A stretch of 64,000 bases of DNA from Variovorax paradoxus (lineage in GTDB: Bacteria; Pseudomonadota; Gammaproteobacteria; Burkholderiales; Burkholderiaceae_C), in the NCBI RefSeq assembly GCF_030811855.1, contig NZ_JAUSRN010000013.1, positions 62,001 through 126,000 on the forward strand, written 5' to 3'. Below, in pieces: positions 41,657 to 50,451 of this stretch. The notes beneath the pieces are model-generated. The model did no database searches and was not told the origin of the DNA. It was given only the letters and a program-made list of their open reading frames with translations. Made by a program: the position numbers and the translations under genes. How positions within the stretch are numbered: the stretch's first letter is position 1; each line of letters starts with the position of its first letter.

Positions 41657-43551
41657 ACTGTTCACAGATGGATAAGAAGAACCACGACGATTCCATGGCA
41701 CCGCTGCTTCCCACGCTTCACGATCCGTCGCCGATCCGCCACTACGACCGCGCCCAGCTCAGGCAGCTGTCCGACGAGGTGCGCGCCTGCGTGCTCGACA
41801 ACGTCTCCCGCACCGGCGGCCACCTGAGCTCCAACCTCGGCACGGTCGAGCTCACGGTCGCGCTGCACCATGTGTTCAACACGCCGCACGACCGGCTGGT
41901 GTGGGACGTGGGCCACCAGACCTATCCGCACAAGATACTCACCGGCCGGCGCGAACGCATGCCCACGCTGCGGCAGATCGGCGGCATCTCGGGCTTTCCG
42001 CAGCGCAGCGAGAGCGAATACGACACCTTCGGCACCGCGCATTCGTCGACCAGCATCTCGGCCGCGCTCGGCATGGCCATGGCGGCCAAGCAGAAGGGCG
42101 AAGACCGCCACACAGTCGCCATCATCGGCGACGGCGCGCTCACGGCCGGCATGGCCTTCGAGGCGCTCAACAACGCTGGCGTGTGCGACTGCAAGCTGCT
42201 GGTGATCCTGAACGACAACGACATGTCGATCAGCCCGCCGGTGGGCGCGCTCAACCGCTATCTCGCGCAGTTGATGAGCGGCAATTTCTACGCCGCCGCC
42301 AAGAACGTCGGCAAGACCGTGCTGCGCGCGGCCCCGCCGCTGTTCGAGCTGGCCAAGCGCTTCGAGCAGCATGCCAAGGGCATGGTCGTGCCGGCCACGC
42401 TGTTCGAGCAGTTCGGCTTCAACTACGTCGGGCCTATCGACGGCCACGACCTCGATTCTCTGGTGCCCACGCTCGAGAACCTCAAGCATCTCGACGGTCC
42501 GCAGTTCCTGCACGTGGTCACCAAGAAGGGGCAGGGCTACAAGCTTGCCGAGGCCGATCCGGTGGCCTATCACGGCCCTGGCAAGTTCGATCCGCAGATT
42601 GGGCTGGTCAAGTCCGCCGCCGTCGCGAAGCAGACCTTTACGCAGGTCTTCGGCCAGTGGCTGTGCGACATGGCGGCGCACGACGGCCGGCTGGTGGGCA
42701 TCACGCCCGCCATGCGCGAAGGCTCGGGCCTGGTCGAATTCGAGAAGCGATTCCCGGATCGCTATTACGACGTCGGAATAGCCGAGCAGCACGCGGTCAC
42801 GTTCGCGGCCGGCCTGGCCTGCGAGGGCCTGAAGCCCGTGGTGGCGATCTACTCGACCTTTCTGCAGCGCGCGTATGACCAGCTCATCCACGACGTCGCG
42901 ATCCAGAACCTGCCGGTGGTGTTCGCACTCGACCGCGCGGGCCTTGTGGGGGCCGACGGCGCCACGCACGCGGGCGCGTACGACATCTCGTTTTTGCGCT
43001 GCATTCCCAACATGAGCATTGCCTGCCCCGCCGACGAGCGCGAATGCCGCCAGCTGTTGTCGAGCGCCTACGAGCAGAACCACCCAGTGGCCGTGCGCTA
43101 TCCGCGTGGCGCGGGCGCCGGTGTGACGCCGCATCTCGCACTCGACGCGTTGCCCTTCGGCAAGGGCGAGGTGCGCCGCGAAGGCAAGCGCATCGCCATC
43201 CTCGCGTTCGGCAGCTTGCTGTACCCGGCGCTCACCGCCGCCGAATCTCTCGACGCCACGGTGGTCAACATGCGATGGGCCAAGCCGCTCGACGTCGACC
43301 TGCTGCTGCAGGTGGCAGGCACGCACGACGCCATCGTCACGATCGAAGAAGGCTCCGTCATGGGCGGCGCGGGCAGTGCGGTGCTCGAGGCGCTGCAGGC
43401 TGCCGATGTGATGAAGCCGGTGCTGCAGCTGGGTCTGCCCGACCGCTTCATTGAACACGGCGATCCGGGCAAGCTGCTGGCATCCATCGGTCTGGATGCC
43501 GCGGGCATCCAAGCTTCGATCGCGCGTCGCTTCGGCGCTGTCGCAGGGTAA
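41653..43551 (+). CDS. dxs: 1-deoxy-D-xylulose-5-phosphate synthase
   Basis: 632 residues. The thiamine-diphosphate motif is GDGALTAGMAFEALNNAG with DNDMSIS, preceded by WDVGHQTYPHKILTGRR; the transketolase central and C-terminal domains include DRAGLVGADGATHAG and EEGSVMGGAGSAV. It makes DXP from pyruvate and glyceraldehyde 3-phosphate, the entry step of the MEP isoprenoid route, and so feeds IspA upstream. The start at 41653 overlaps the ispA stop (ATGA); a second in-frame ATG at 41695 (MAPLLPTLHDPSP) may be the true start. Confidence 0.94.
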   Translation: MNCSQMDKKNHDDSMAPLLPTLHDPSPIRHYDRAQLRQLSDEVRACVLDNVSRTGGHLSSNLGTVELTVALHHVFNTPHDRLVWDVGHQTYPHKILTGRRERMPTLRQIGGISGFPQRSESEYDTFGTAHSSTSISAALGMAMAAKQKGEDRHTVAIIGDGALTAGMAFEALNNAGVCDCKLLVILNDNDMSISPPVGALNRYLAQLMSGNFYAAAKNVGKTVLRAAPPLFELAKRFEQHAKGMVVPATLFEQFGFNYVGPIDGHDLDSLVPTLENLKHLDGPQFLHVVTKKGQGYKLAEADPVAYHGPGKFDPQIGLVKSAAVAKQTFTQVFGQWLCDMAAHDGRLVGITPAMREGSGLVEFEKRFPDRYYDVGIAEQHAVTFAAGLACEGLKPVVAIYSTFLQRAYDQLIHDVAIQNLPVVFALDRAGLVGADGATHAGAYDISFLRCIPNMSIACPADERECRQLLSSAYEQNHPVAVRYPRGAGAGVTPHLALDALPFGKGEVRREGKRIAILAFGSLLYPALTAAESLDATVVNMRWAKPLDVDLLLQVAGTHDAIVTIEEGSVMGGAGSAVLEALQAADVMKPVLQLGLPDRFIEHGDPGKLLASIGLDAAGIQASIARRFGAVAG

Positions 43552-43592
43552 ACCCCGGCGGATCGCCTGTAAGCGCGTTTTTACAATCGTTG

Positions 43593-43640
43593 CGACTCAC
43601 AAAAGTCGTCGACGCGGCCACAAGCCGCGTTTCGTTTTTT
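43593..43640 (+). terminator. Tandem hairpins, the second terminator-like, between dxs and dctP
   Basis: CGACT-CACAAA-AGTCG (43593-43608) is followed by ACGCGGC-CACAA-GCCGCGT (43612-43630) and the T-rich tract TTCGTTTTTT (43631-43640). This could end dxs transcription. If transcription of dctP begins at the TACAAT-like -10 at 43582-43587, both hairpins would instead lie in its leader, 24 bp before the start codon. Confidence 0.6.
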
Positions 43641-43663
43641 CCAATGCACTCGGAGTGAATTCA

Positions 43664-44746
43664 ATGGATCGTCGTTCCCTCATCAAAAACGCAGGCATCG
43701 CCGGCGTTCTGGCCGCCGGCATTGCGCCCGCAGTCCATGCGCAAGCCGCAGTCCGCTGGCGCCTCGCGTCGAGCTTTCCCAAGCCGCTCGACACGATCTA
43801 CGGCGGCGCCGAAGTTTTCTCCAACGCGGTCAAGGCCATGTCGGGCGGCAAGTTCGAGATCTCGGTGCATGCGGCTGGCGAACTGATGCCGGCTTTCGGC
43901 GTGGTCGACGGCGTGCAGCAGGGTTCGGTCGAAGCCTGCCACACGGTGCCTTACTACTTCTACGGCAAGAATCCCGCCTTCGCGCTCGGTTCGGCCATTC
44001 CCTTCGGCATGAACGCGCGCCAGATGAATGCGTGGATGATGCACGGCAACGGCCGCAAGCTGATGGACGAGTTCTACGGCACCTACGGCATGGTGAGCTT
44101 CAACGGCGGCAACACCGGCACCCAGATGGGCGGTTGGTTCCGCAAGGAAATCAAGACCCCGGCCGACCTCAAGGGCCTGAAGATGCGCCTGGGCGGCGGC
44201 CTGGTGGGCGACGTGATGACCAAGCTCGGCGTGGTGCCGCAAAGCATTCCGGGCGGTGAGATCTACCAGGCGCTGGAAAAGGGCACGATCGACGCCGCCG
44301 AATGGGTGGGCCCGTACGACGACCAGAAGCTCGGCTTCAACAAGGTGGCCCCGAACTACTACTACCCCGGCTGGTGGGAAGGCGGCCCGGAGGTCGACTT
44401 CTTCATCAACAAGAAGGCTTTCGATGCCCTGTCGCCCGAGAACAAGGCCATCATTGCGGCAGCTTCCGCCATGGCCGCGCAGGACATGCTGGCAAAGTAC
44501 GATGCCCGCAACCCCACCGCGCTCAAGCAACTGATCGGCGCCAAGACCAAGCTGCTGCCGTTCAGCAAGGAAATTCTGGACGCGTCGTACAAAGCTTCGC
44601 TGCAGGTCTACGAAGAAAACAGCGCCAAGAGCCCGGAATGGAAGAAGATCTATGCTGACTTCGTGGCCTTCCAGCGCGATCAGGTGGCATGGTTCCGCGT
44701 TGCCGAAGGCCGCTTCGACAACTACATGCAGTCGATGAAGCTCTGA
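43664..44746 (+). CDS. dctP: TRAP transporter periplasmic binding protein, TakP-like
   Basis: 360 residues starting at the ATG 43664 behind CGGAG. The leader MDRRSLIKNAGIAGVLAAGI is twin-arginine-like, with cleavage near AVHAQ. The DctP fold is clear, with the ligand-site region ALEKGTIDAAEWVGPYDDQ and NYYYPGWWEGGPEV, which matches the TakP group that binds pyruvate or other 2-oxo/monocarboxylates. Its permeases DctM and DctQ lie on the opposite strand 0.5 kb away, converging on it across one small gene. A bidirectional terminator follows. Confidence 0.88.
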   Translation: MDRRSLIKNAGIAGVLAAGIAPAVHAQAAVRWRLASSFPKPLDTIYGGAEVFSNAVKAMSGGKFEISVHAAGELMPAFGVVDGVQQGSVEACHTVPYYFYGKNPAFALGSAIPFGMNARQMNAWMMHGNGRKLMDEFYGTYGMVSFNGGNTGTQMGGWFRKEIKTPADLKGLKMRLGGGLVGDVMTKLGVVPQSIPGGEIYQALEKGTIDAAEWVGPYDDQKLGFNKVAPNYYYPGWWEGGPEVDFFINKKAFDALSPENKAIIAAASAMAAQDMLAKYDARNPTALKQLIGAKTKLLPFSKEILDASYKASLQVYEENSAKSPEWKKIYADFVAFQRDQVAWFRVAEGRFDNYMQSMKL

Positions 44747-44762
44747 GCTTCAAGGCAGCCAT

Positions 44763-44791
44763 AAAAAAACCGCGCAATGCGCGGTTTTTTT
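44763..44791. terminator. Bidirectional terminator after dctP
   Basis: CCGCGC-AAT-GCGCGG (44770-44784) is flanked by seven A on the left and seven T on the right, so it can serve dctP and the convergent minus-strand genes. Confidence 0.92.
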
Positions 44792-44829
44792 ATGGGCAGT
44801 TGGTGGCCGGCGTATGGACGGCCGCGCAC

Positions 44830-45300
44830 TCAGAGCCTGCGTGCCTGCTTGAGCTCGGCCACCAGCCGCTCGAATTCGGCGATGAGTTCCGGCGTGGCCG
44901 CATAGAAGACAGCGAACTTGCCGACCAGCGTGCGCACGTAGAGCCGCGGCGCAATCAGCCAATCGAGCCCACGCACGCGGATCAACTTGCCGAATGCGAG
45001 GTCGTCGAACGCCATCTGCTTGTCCCAGATCCAGCGCTGGTACAGGCCTAGCCGATCGATGCGGGTGCGGCTGGTCATGATGTGGAACCAGGTCCAGCCC
45101 ATCAGCGCAATGCCGGCAAGGAACCAGCCGAGACCGCCGGTCTTGGCGGTGCCCAAGGCACCCACCGACCAGAGCTGCGCCAGCCAGAAGGCGCAGCCGC
45201 CCACGATCACGGTTGCAAGCAGCTTGAATGGCAGCGAAAACGCCGGGCCCTCGACAACGTCGCCTCCCGACGGCTCAAAACGAAACGGTGCCGGACCCAA
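44830..45300 (-). CDS. Small membrane protein, possibly PH-domain-like
   Basis: 156 residues with two N-terminal membrane helices (FKLLATVIVGGCAFWLAQLW and GWFLAGIALMGWTWFHIM) followed by a cytoplasmic part (RIDRLGLYQRWIWDKQMAFDDLAFGKLIRV) that resembles bacterial PH-like domains. No function is recognised. It is 5 bp downstream of the TRAP large permease and thus the last gene of the dctQ-dctM transcript. Confidence 0.62.
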   Translation of the reverse strand: MGPAPFRFEPSGGDVVEGPAFSLPFKLLATVIVGGCAFWLAQLWSVGALGTAKTGGLGWFLAGIALMGWTWFHIMTSRTRIDRLGLYQRWIWDKQMAFDDLAFGKLIRVRGLDWLIAPRLYVRTLVGKFAVFYAATPELIAEFERLVAELKQARRL

Positions 45301-45305
45301 AACGG

Positions 45306-46838
45306 CTACTTCTTCTCGGGTTCGGTGGCGCCCGGTGCGGGCGGAGCCTCTTCCTTGGGCGCGTCGCCAAAAGGATTTTCACCAGCACTGCCGCCCTCCG
45401 TGCCGGAGTTCGAGTTCATGTCGTCGATAGGCACTTCAATCTGCACCTTGTCGGTATCGATCTTCTCTTCCTTGGGCAGGAACATCGTCACCGTCTGCGG
45501 CACGAAGATCACGATCGCGACAAGGATCAGCTGCATCAGCACCCAGGGAATCGCGCCCATGTAGATGTCGTTCGACAGCACCGGCTTCGCGATTCGTTTC
45601 TCCTTGAACAGCGTGTCTGCAATGCCTCGCAAATAGAAGAGGGCAAAGCCGAACGGCGGATGCATGAAGCTTGTCTGCATGTTCACGCACAGCAGCACGC
45701 CGAACCACACCAGATCGATGCCGAGCTTGGCCGCCACCGGACCCAGCATCGGCAGGATGATGAAGGCGATCTCGAAGAAGTCGAGGAAGAAGGCCAGGAA
45801 GAAGATGAACAGGTTGACGACGATCAGAAAGCCGATCTGTCCACCCGGCAGGCCCGTCAGCAGGTGCTCGACCCACTTGGCGCCGTCCACGCCCTGGAAC
45901 ACCAGCGAGAACACGCGCGCGCCGATCAGGATGAACACCACCATGGCGGTGAGCCGCATGGTGCCGACCATGGCTTCCCAAATGAGTGCCAGTGTCAGCC
46001 GCTTATGAATGGCCGCAAGGATCAGCGCGCCGACCACGCCCATGGCGCCCGCTTCGGTAGGCGTTGCAATGGCGGTGTCGATGCCCGGCAGGCCGCCCAT
46101 CGAGCCCAGCACCGCAAAAATCAGGATGGCCGACGGGATGATGCCGCGCAGGCACTTGGCCCACAGCTTGGCGCCGCTCAGCGTGCGGGCGCTCTTCGGA
46201 ATGCCCGGAATGTGATGCGGCTTGATCACGCCGAGCATGAAGGTGTAGCCAGCGAAGATCAGCACCTGAAGGATCGAAGGACCCCAGGCGCCGCGGTACA
46301 TGTCGCCGACCGAGCGGCCCAGCTGGTCGGCCATGACGATCAGCACCAGCGAAGGCGGCACCAGCTGCGTGATGGTGCCGGACGCCGCGAGCACGCCGGT
46401 GGCATAGCGCATGTTGTAGCCGTAGCGGATCATCACCGGCAGCGAGATCAGCGCCATGGCAATCACCTGGCCCGCCACCGTGCCGGTGATGGCGCCGAGG
46501 ATGAAGCCCACGATGATCACCGAGTAGCCGAGGCCGCCCTTCACGGTGCCGAACAGCTGGCCCATCGAGTCGAGCATGTCTTCGGCGAGCCCGCACTTTT
46601 CGAGGATGGCGCCCATGAAGGTGAAGAACGGGATGGCCAGTAACAGGTCGTTCGACAAAATGCCGAAGATGTTGATCGGCAGGTTCTCCATGAACACCGC
46701 CGGGAACCAGCCCATCTGGATCGCGAAGAAGCCCGACGCCATGCCCAGCGCGGCCAGCGAGAACGCCACCGGGAAGCCGATCAGCATGATCAGCACCAGC
46801 CCGCCGAACATGATCGGCGCAAAGTTTTCCATCTGCAT
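45306..46838 (-). CDS. dctM: TRAP transporter large permease DctM
   Basis: 510 residues with about twelve or more membrane helices and the DctM signature regions (IPFFTFMGAILEKCGLAEDM, TGTVAGQVIAMALISLP, MHPPFGFALFYLRGIAD). It is the ion-coupled translocation subunit. The last 65 or so residues are an extra hydrophilic, Glu/Pro-rich tail (IPIDD-type, EEAPPAPGATEPEKK) not usual for DctM. Upstream lies dctQ, separated by an unusually long 172-bp gap occupied by an intergenic repeat. Likely partner of the TakP-like binding protein. Confidence 0.9.
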   Translation of the reverse strand: MQMENFAPIMFGGLVLIMLIGFPVAFSLAALGMASGFFAIQMGWFPAVFMENLPINIFGILSNDLLLAIPFFTFMGAILEKCGLAEDMLDSMGQLFGTVKGGLGYSVIIVGFILGAITGTVAGQVIAMALISLPVMIRYGYNMRYATGVLAASGTITQLVPPSLVLIVMADQLGRSVGDMYRGAWGPSILQVLIFAGYTFMLGVIKPHHIPGIPKSARTLSGAKLWAKCLRGIIPSAILIFAVLGSMGGLPGIDTAIATPTEAGAMGVVGALILAAIHKRLTLALIWEAMVGTMRLTAMVVFILIGARVFSLVFQGVDGAKWVEHLLTGLPGGQIGFLIVVNLFIFFLAFFLDFFEIAFIILPMLGPVAAKLGIDLVWFGVLLCVNMQTSFMHPPFGFALFYLRGIADTLFKEKRIAKPVLSNDIYMGAIPWVLMQLILVAIVIFVPQTVTMFLPKEEKIDTDKVQIEVPIDDMNSNSGTEGGSAGENPFGDAPKEEAPPAPGATEPEKK

Positions 46839-46909
46839 ATCTGTGCTGTCCTGTAGTTCTAGTTGTTCACTGCGCTACCCGTCACGCCAGGCAAGCGAAG
46901 CGATGCCCG

Positions 46910-47002
46910 TTCGGGAAACACCGCGGAGCCGGCTTTGCCGGGCCGCTGGTGTTGCCCCCTCGAGGGGGAGGCGGCTACACGAAGTGAGCCGCTTCGGGGG
47001 TG
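46910..47002. repeat. GC-rich intergenic repeat between dctQ and dctM
   Basis: The stretch contains GGAGCCGGCTTTGCCGGGCC, then CCCCCTCGAGGGGG and GGCGGCTACACGAAGTGAGCCGCTTCGGGGG, with several internal dyads. Its CCCCCTxxxGGGGG plus ACACG-spacer plus GGGGG layout is shared with the segment at 40690-40736. It resembles intergenic elements I associate with Comamonadaceae. Its position inside the dctQ-dctM operon would place folded RNA between the two cistrons. Confidence 0.6.
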
Positions 47003-47010
47003 GGTCCAGT

Positions 47011-47550
47011 TCACTGGACCGGCTTCTCGTAGTGCGTGTCCATCTCGATCAGGCCCATCAGGTAGGCCACGCGCTTGATCACCTCCGACACGCCCTGCAG
47101 GAACATCAAGGCAAAGCCCAGCGGCAACAGCAGCATGGCGGGCCAGCGGATCAGTCCGCCCGAATTGTTCGACATTTCGCCGGACAGCAGCATGCTGTAG
47201 AAAAGCGGCCAGCTGAGCCAGGCGATGATGCCCATCACCGGCAGCAAAAAGCAGAGCAGGCCGAACAGATCCACGTAGACCGGCCCATGGCCCTTCAGCT
47301 TGCCGTAGATGATGTCCACGCGCACATGTTCGTTGAGCTTGAGCACCACCGGTGCGCCCAGCATGACCGTGGCGGCGAACAGGTACCACTGGATTTCGAG
47401 CCAGGCGTTGGAGCTGGTATTGAGGCCGAAGCGGACGAAGGCGTTGCCGGCGGAAATCAGCGCCGCGGAGAGCACCGTGAACGCGGCAACCTTGCCGAGT
47501 TGGCTGCTGATCCAGTCCATCCAGAACGAAAACTTGAGAAGTGCGGACAA
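47011..47550 (-). CDS. dctQ: TRAP transporter small permease DctQ
   Basis: 179 residues with four membrane helices (first VAAFTVLSAALISAGNAFVR, then WYLFAATVMLGAPVVLKL with the conserved EHVRVDI after it). It forms the membrane unit with DctM. I chose a TTG start at 47550 because GGAG lies 6 nt upstream on the minus strand; an ATG at 47520 (MDWISSQLGK) is possible but lacks a ribosome site. A hairpin GGTCCAGT-TC-ACTGGACC (47003-47020) spans its stop codon. Confidence 0.82.
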   Translation of the reverse strand: MSALLKFSFWMDWISSQLGKVAAFTVLSAALISAGNAFVRFGLNTSSNAWLEIQWYLFAATVMLGAPVVLKLNEHVRVDIIYGKLKGHGPVYVDLFGLLCFLLPVMGIIAWLSWPLFYSMLLSGEMSNNSGGLIRWPAMLLLPLGFALMFLQGVSEVIKRVAYLMGLIEMDTHYEKPVQ

Positions 47551-47685
47551 GGGGGTCTCCCGGCCAGATGACAAAAAGTGTGCTGCCTTGTGGGCGAGCG
47601 GCACAAAGCCTGCGATGTTAACGCGGCTATGCTGAGTGGCCGCTGATGGCCATCGGGGGGTTTCCCTGAGCACCATAATGAGGCA

Positions 47686-48960
47686 ATGGCTGCGCCGCTT
47701 TCCCTATCGCACTCGATCGATTCGCCCGACATGCAGCGGGCGGGCCGCGAGCTGCTGTCGCTGGCGCTCATCGACGCGCGCAACCACACACTCCACCTCT
47801 TGTCGCTCTACGAGCAGGCGTTGGGTTCGGCCGCGCTCTCCGTGGCACCCGGCGACGACGCCAGCGTGGTGCCGCCCATCTGGCTGGCGGGGCACATCGG
47901 CTGGTTCGCCGAATGGTGGATCGGGCGCAACACGCAGCGGGCGTTCGGTGCCGAGTGTCCGGTGCGTCCGACCCGGCTGGCTGCCATCGATCCCAATGCC
48001 GACGAATGGTGGAACCCGACTCAAGCGTCGCGTGCGCAGCTCTGGTTGCCTGGCCTGCCGGACCTCGGCCAAACCAAGGCCTATCTGCTCGAAACGCTGG
48101 AGAGCACGCTCGAACTGCTCGAGCATGCGGCCGAGACCGATCCGGGGCTGTACTTCTATCGCCTTGCCTTGTTCCACGAGGACCTGCGCGGCGAGCAGTT
48201 CATCGTGATGGCTCAGACCCTGGGGCTGCCGCTGGGCATCGAGCCGGCGCCCGCCGCCGTCACGCGCGAGCCGCTGCTGCTGCCCGCCACCCGATGGGAG
48301 ATGGGCCTGCCCGAGGGATGCGGCTTTGCCTTTGCGCAGGAGTGCGGCGCACACCGTGTCGATGTGCCCGAGTTCGAGATCGATGCCCAGCCCGTCACGT
48401 GGAACCAGTACATCGAGTTTGTCGACGAAGGCGGCTACGACCGCGAGGAGCTCTGGCAGCCTGAGGGCTGGCGCTGGCTGGCTTCGCAGATCGAGGGGCG
48501 GCGCGGGCCGCGCCACGTCGAGCAGATCGGCGCCGCTCGCCATGGCACCGGCGGCTCCGTGCTGCAGCAGCGTTTCGGCGCCACGGTGCGAGCGGCCGGC
48601 CACCACAGCGCGGTGCACCTGAGCTGGTGGGAGGCCGATGCCTGGGCCAGGTGGGCCGGCCGGCGCATCGCGACCGAAGTCGAGTGGGAGATCGCTGCGC
48701 TGACCGCGGCACGGCGCGGCTTTCGCTGGGCCGACGTGCACGAATGGACGGCCAACACGCTGCGCCCCTGGCCGGGCTTTCGCGCAGATCCCTGGAGCGC
48801 GGGCGGCGAGTTCGATCCTGCCGCCGCGTTCGGCAAGGCGCGCGTGCTGCGCGGCGCCTCCTTCGCGACCCGCGCCAGGCTGCGTTCGGCGCACCGTCGC
48901 GGATTTGCGCTGCCGGGCCGCGACGAGGGCTTCTTCGGTTTCCGGACCTGCAGCCTGTGA
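47686..48960 (+). CDS. EgtB-family protein resembling selenoneine synthase SenA
   Basis: 424 residues. An N-terminal DinB-like helical domain carries the first expected metal His in PPIWLAGHIGWFAEWW (H70) and the second site in FHEDLRGEQ (H164, E170); a C-terminal formylglycine-enzyme-type domain follows (FEIDAQPVTWNQYIEFVDEGGYD, LRGASFATRAR). EgtB/SenA enzymes join a thiol or selenol sugar to hercynine. The motif normally has a second His (HExxHxE), but residue 168 is Arg (CGC at 48187-48189), one base from CAC. No SenB, SenC or EgtD homologue is in the window. Assignment to SenA is by recalled similarity and betaproteobacterial context. Confidence 0.68.
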   Translation: MAAPLSLSHSIDSPDMQRAGRELLSLALIDARNHTLHLLSLYEQALGSAALSVAPGDDASVVPPIWLAGHIGWFAEWWIGRNTQRAFGAECPVRPTRLAAIDPNADEWWNPTQASRAQLWLPGLPDLGQTKAYLLETLESTLELLEHAAETDPGLYFYRLALFHEDLRGEQFIVMAQTLGLPLGIEPAPAAVTREPLLLPATRWEMGLPEGCGFAFAQECGAHRVDVPEFEIDAQPVTWNQYIEFVDEGGYDREELWQPEGWRWLASQIEGRRGPRHVEQIGAARHGTGGSVLQQRFGATVRAAGHHSAVHLSWWEADAWARWAGRRIATEVEWEIAALTAARRGFRWADVHEWTANTLRPWPGFRADPWSAGGEFDPAAAFGKARVLRGASFATRARLRSAHRRGFALPGRDEGFFGFRTCSL

Positions 48961-48976
48961 CTCACCCTCGGCGTCG

Positions 48977-50416
48977 CTAGGGAATGCCGCCTGATGAGAG
49001 CGGCGGCGCCACTTCCTCCAGCGGCTTGCACTCCGCATCGGCCGCATAGCGCAGGGCCAGCAATCCCGCGACGATGACCAGTGTCGCGCCAATGGCGTAG
49101 CCCACCATCACCGCGCCGCGGCTGCCAGTTTCGATCAATACGCCGAACAGCACCGGCGCCACGAAGCCGCCCGCGCCTGTGCCGATGGCGTAGAAAATCG
49201 CAATCGCCATGGCGCGCATCTCGAGCGGGAACACTTCGCTGACGGTGAGATAGGCCGAGCTCGCGGCGGCCGAGGCCAGGAAGAACACCGCCGACCAGCA
49301 CAGTGCCTGACTGCGCGCATCGAGCCAGCCCATCATGAAGGCCCAGCCGGTGAGCGCGAGTGCGACGCCGGCCAGCACGTAAGTCAGCGCGATCATCTTG
49401 CGCCGGCCCACGCTGTCGAACAGCGGACCCAGCAGCAGGGGCCCCAGCACGTTGCCAAGCGCGAACGGAAAGATGTAGAGCGCCACGTTGTCCTCAGCCA
49501 CGCCGTAGAAGCGCGTAAGCACCAGCGCGTAGGTGAAGAAGATAGCGTTGTAGAAGAAGGCTTGCGACACCATCAACGCCACCGCGACCACGCTGCGCTC
49601 GCGGTAGCGGCGTAGCAGCACGTGCGCCACCTCGCGCATCGACGGGCTGCGGTGGCGCCCGCCGGCGTAGGCCACGCGGCCTTCGGCCACTGCCAGCGGG
49701 GCGTGCTGCGCGCAGACCTGGGCTTCGATGTCTTCGATGATGCGCTGCGCCTCGTCGGCGCGGCCATGCGCCATGAGCCAGCGCGGGCTTTCGGGTACGT
49801 TGCGCCGCACCAGCAGGATGGCCACCGCCAGCACCGCGCCCAGTGCGAAGCCTGCGCGCCAGCCCCAGACCGGCCCGATCACGCGCGCATCGAGCAGCAC
49901 CAGGCTGAGCCCGGCGCCCAGTGCCGCGCCAATCCAGAAGCTGCCGTTGATCGCCAGGTTGACGCGGCCGCGTACACGCGCAGGAATGAGTTCGTCGATG
50001 GCCGAGTTGATGGCCGCGTATTCGCCGCCGATGCCCAGGCCCGTGACGAAGCGGCAGAACGCGAAGAAGGCGAAGTCCGGCGAGAACGCGGTGGCCAGCG
50101 TGCCTACGGTGTAGACCACCAGCGTGACCAGGAAAAGTTTCTTTCGCCCGAGCCGGTCGGTCAGGCGGCCGAAGAGCAGGGCACCGATGACTGCGCCCGC
50201 GATGTAGATAGAGCCCGACCAGCCGATCTGGCCCGCGCTGAGCCCCAGCGTGTCGGGCCGCTCGAGCACGGCGCCAATCGAGCCGACCAGCGTCACCTCG
50301 AGGCCGTCGAGCACCCAGGCCACGCCCAGGGCGATCACCACGCGCCAATGCCAGCGAGACCATGGCAGGCGGTCGAGACGGGCAGGAATGTCGCTGTGCA
50401 CTGCGGCTGTCGTCAT
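48977..50416 (-). CDS. MFS transporter
   Basis: 479 residues with twelve predicted helices. The loop 2-3 signature GRLTDRLGRKKLF and the helix-4 region CRFVTGLGIGGEYAAINSAIDE are typical of the sugar-porter/aromatic-acid branch of MFS; the central cytoplasmic loop (about residues 220-290) is long. The start at 50416 (MTTAAVHSDI) avoids an improbable 24-residue extension. The substrate is unknown. It converges with the EgtB/SenA-like gene and lies downstream of the ModE-like regulator on the same strand. Confidence 0.86.
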   Translation of the reverse strand: MTTAAVHSDIPARLDRLPWSRWHWRVVIALGVAWVLDGLEVTLVGSIGAVLERPDTLGLSAGQIGWSGSIYIAGAVIGALLFGRLTDRLGRKKLFLVTLVVYTVGTLATAFSPDFAFFAFCRFVTGLGIGGEYAAINSAIDELIPARVRGRVNLAINGSFWIGAALGAGLSLVLLDARVIGPVWGWRAGFALGAVLAVAILLVRRNVPESPRWLMAHGRADEAQRIIEDIEAQVCAQHAPLAVAEGRVAYAGGRHRSPSMREVAHVLLRRYRERSVVAVALMVSQAFFYNAIFFTYALVLTRFYGVAEDNVALYIFPFALGNVLGPLLLGPLFDSVGRRKMIALTYVLAGVALALTGWAFMMGWLDARSQALCWSAVFFLASAAASSAYLTVSEVFPLEMRAMAIAIFYAIGTGAGGFVAPVLFGVLIETGSRGAVMVGYAIGATLVIVAGLLALRYAADAECKPLEEVAPPLSSGGIP

Positions 50417-50451
50417 GGGCTCAACCTTAACCCATGTGCTTTTGCGGCCCT

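Noticed and set aside
47686..50416. A complete selenoneine (senABC) or ergothioneine (egtBD) cluster.
   Set aside because: Only the EgtB/SenA-like gene is present; its neighbours are TRAP permeases, an MFS transporter and a regulator, with no glycosyltransferase, SelD-like or methyltransferase gene.
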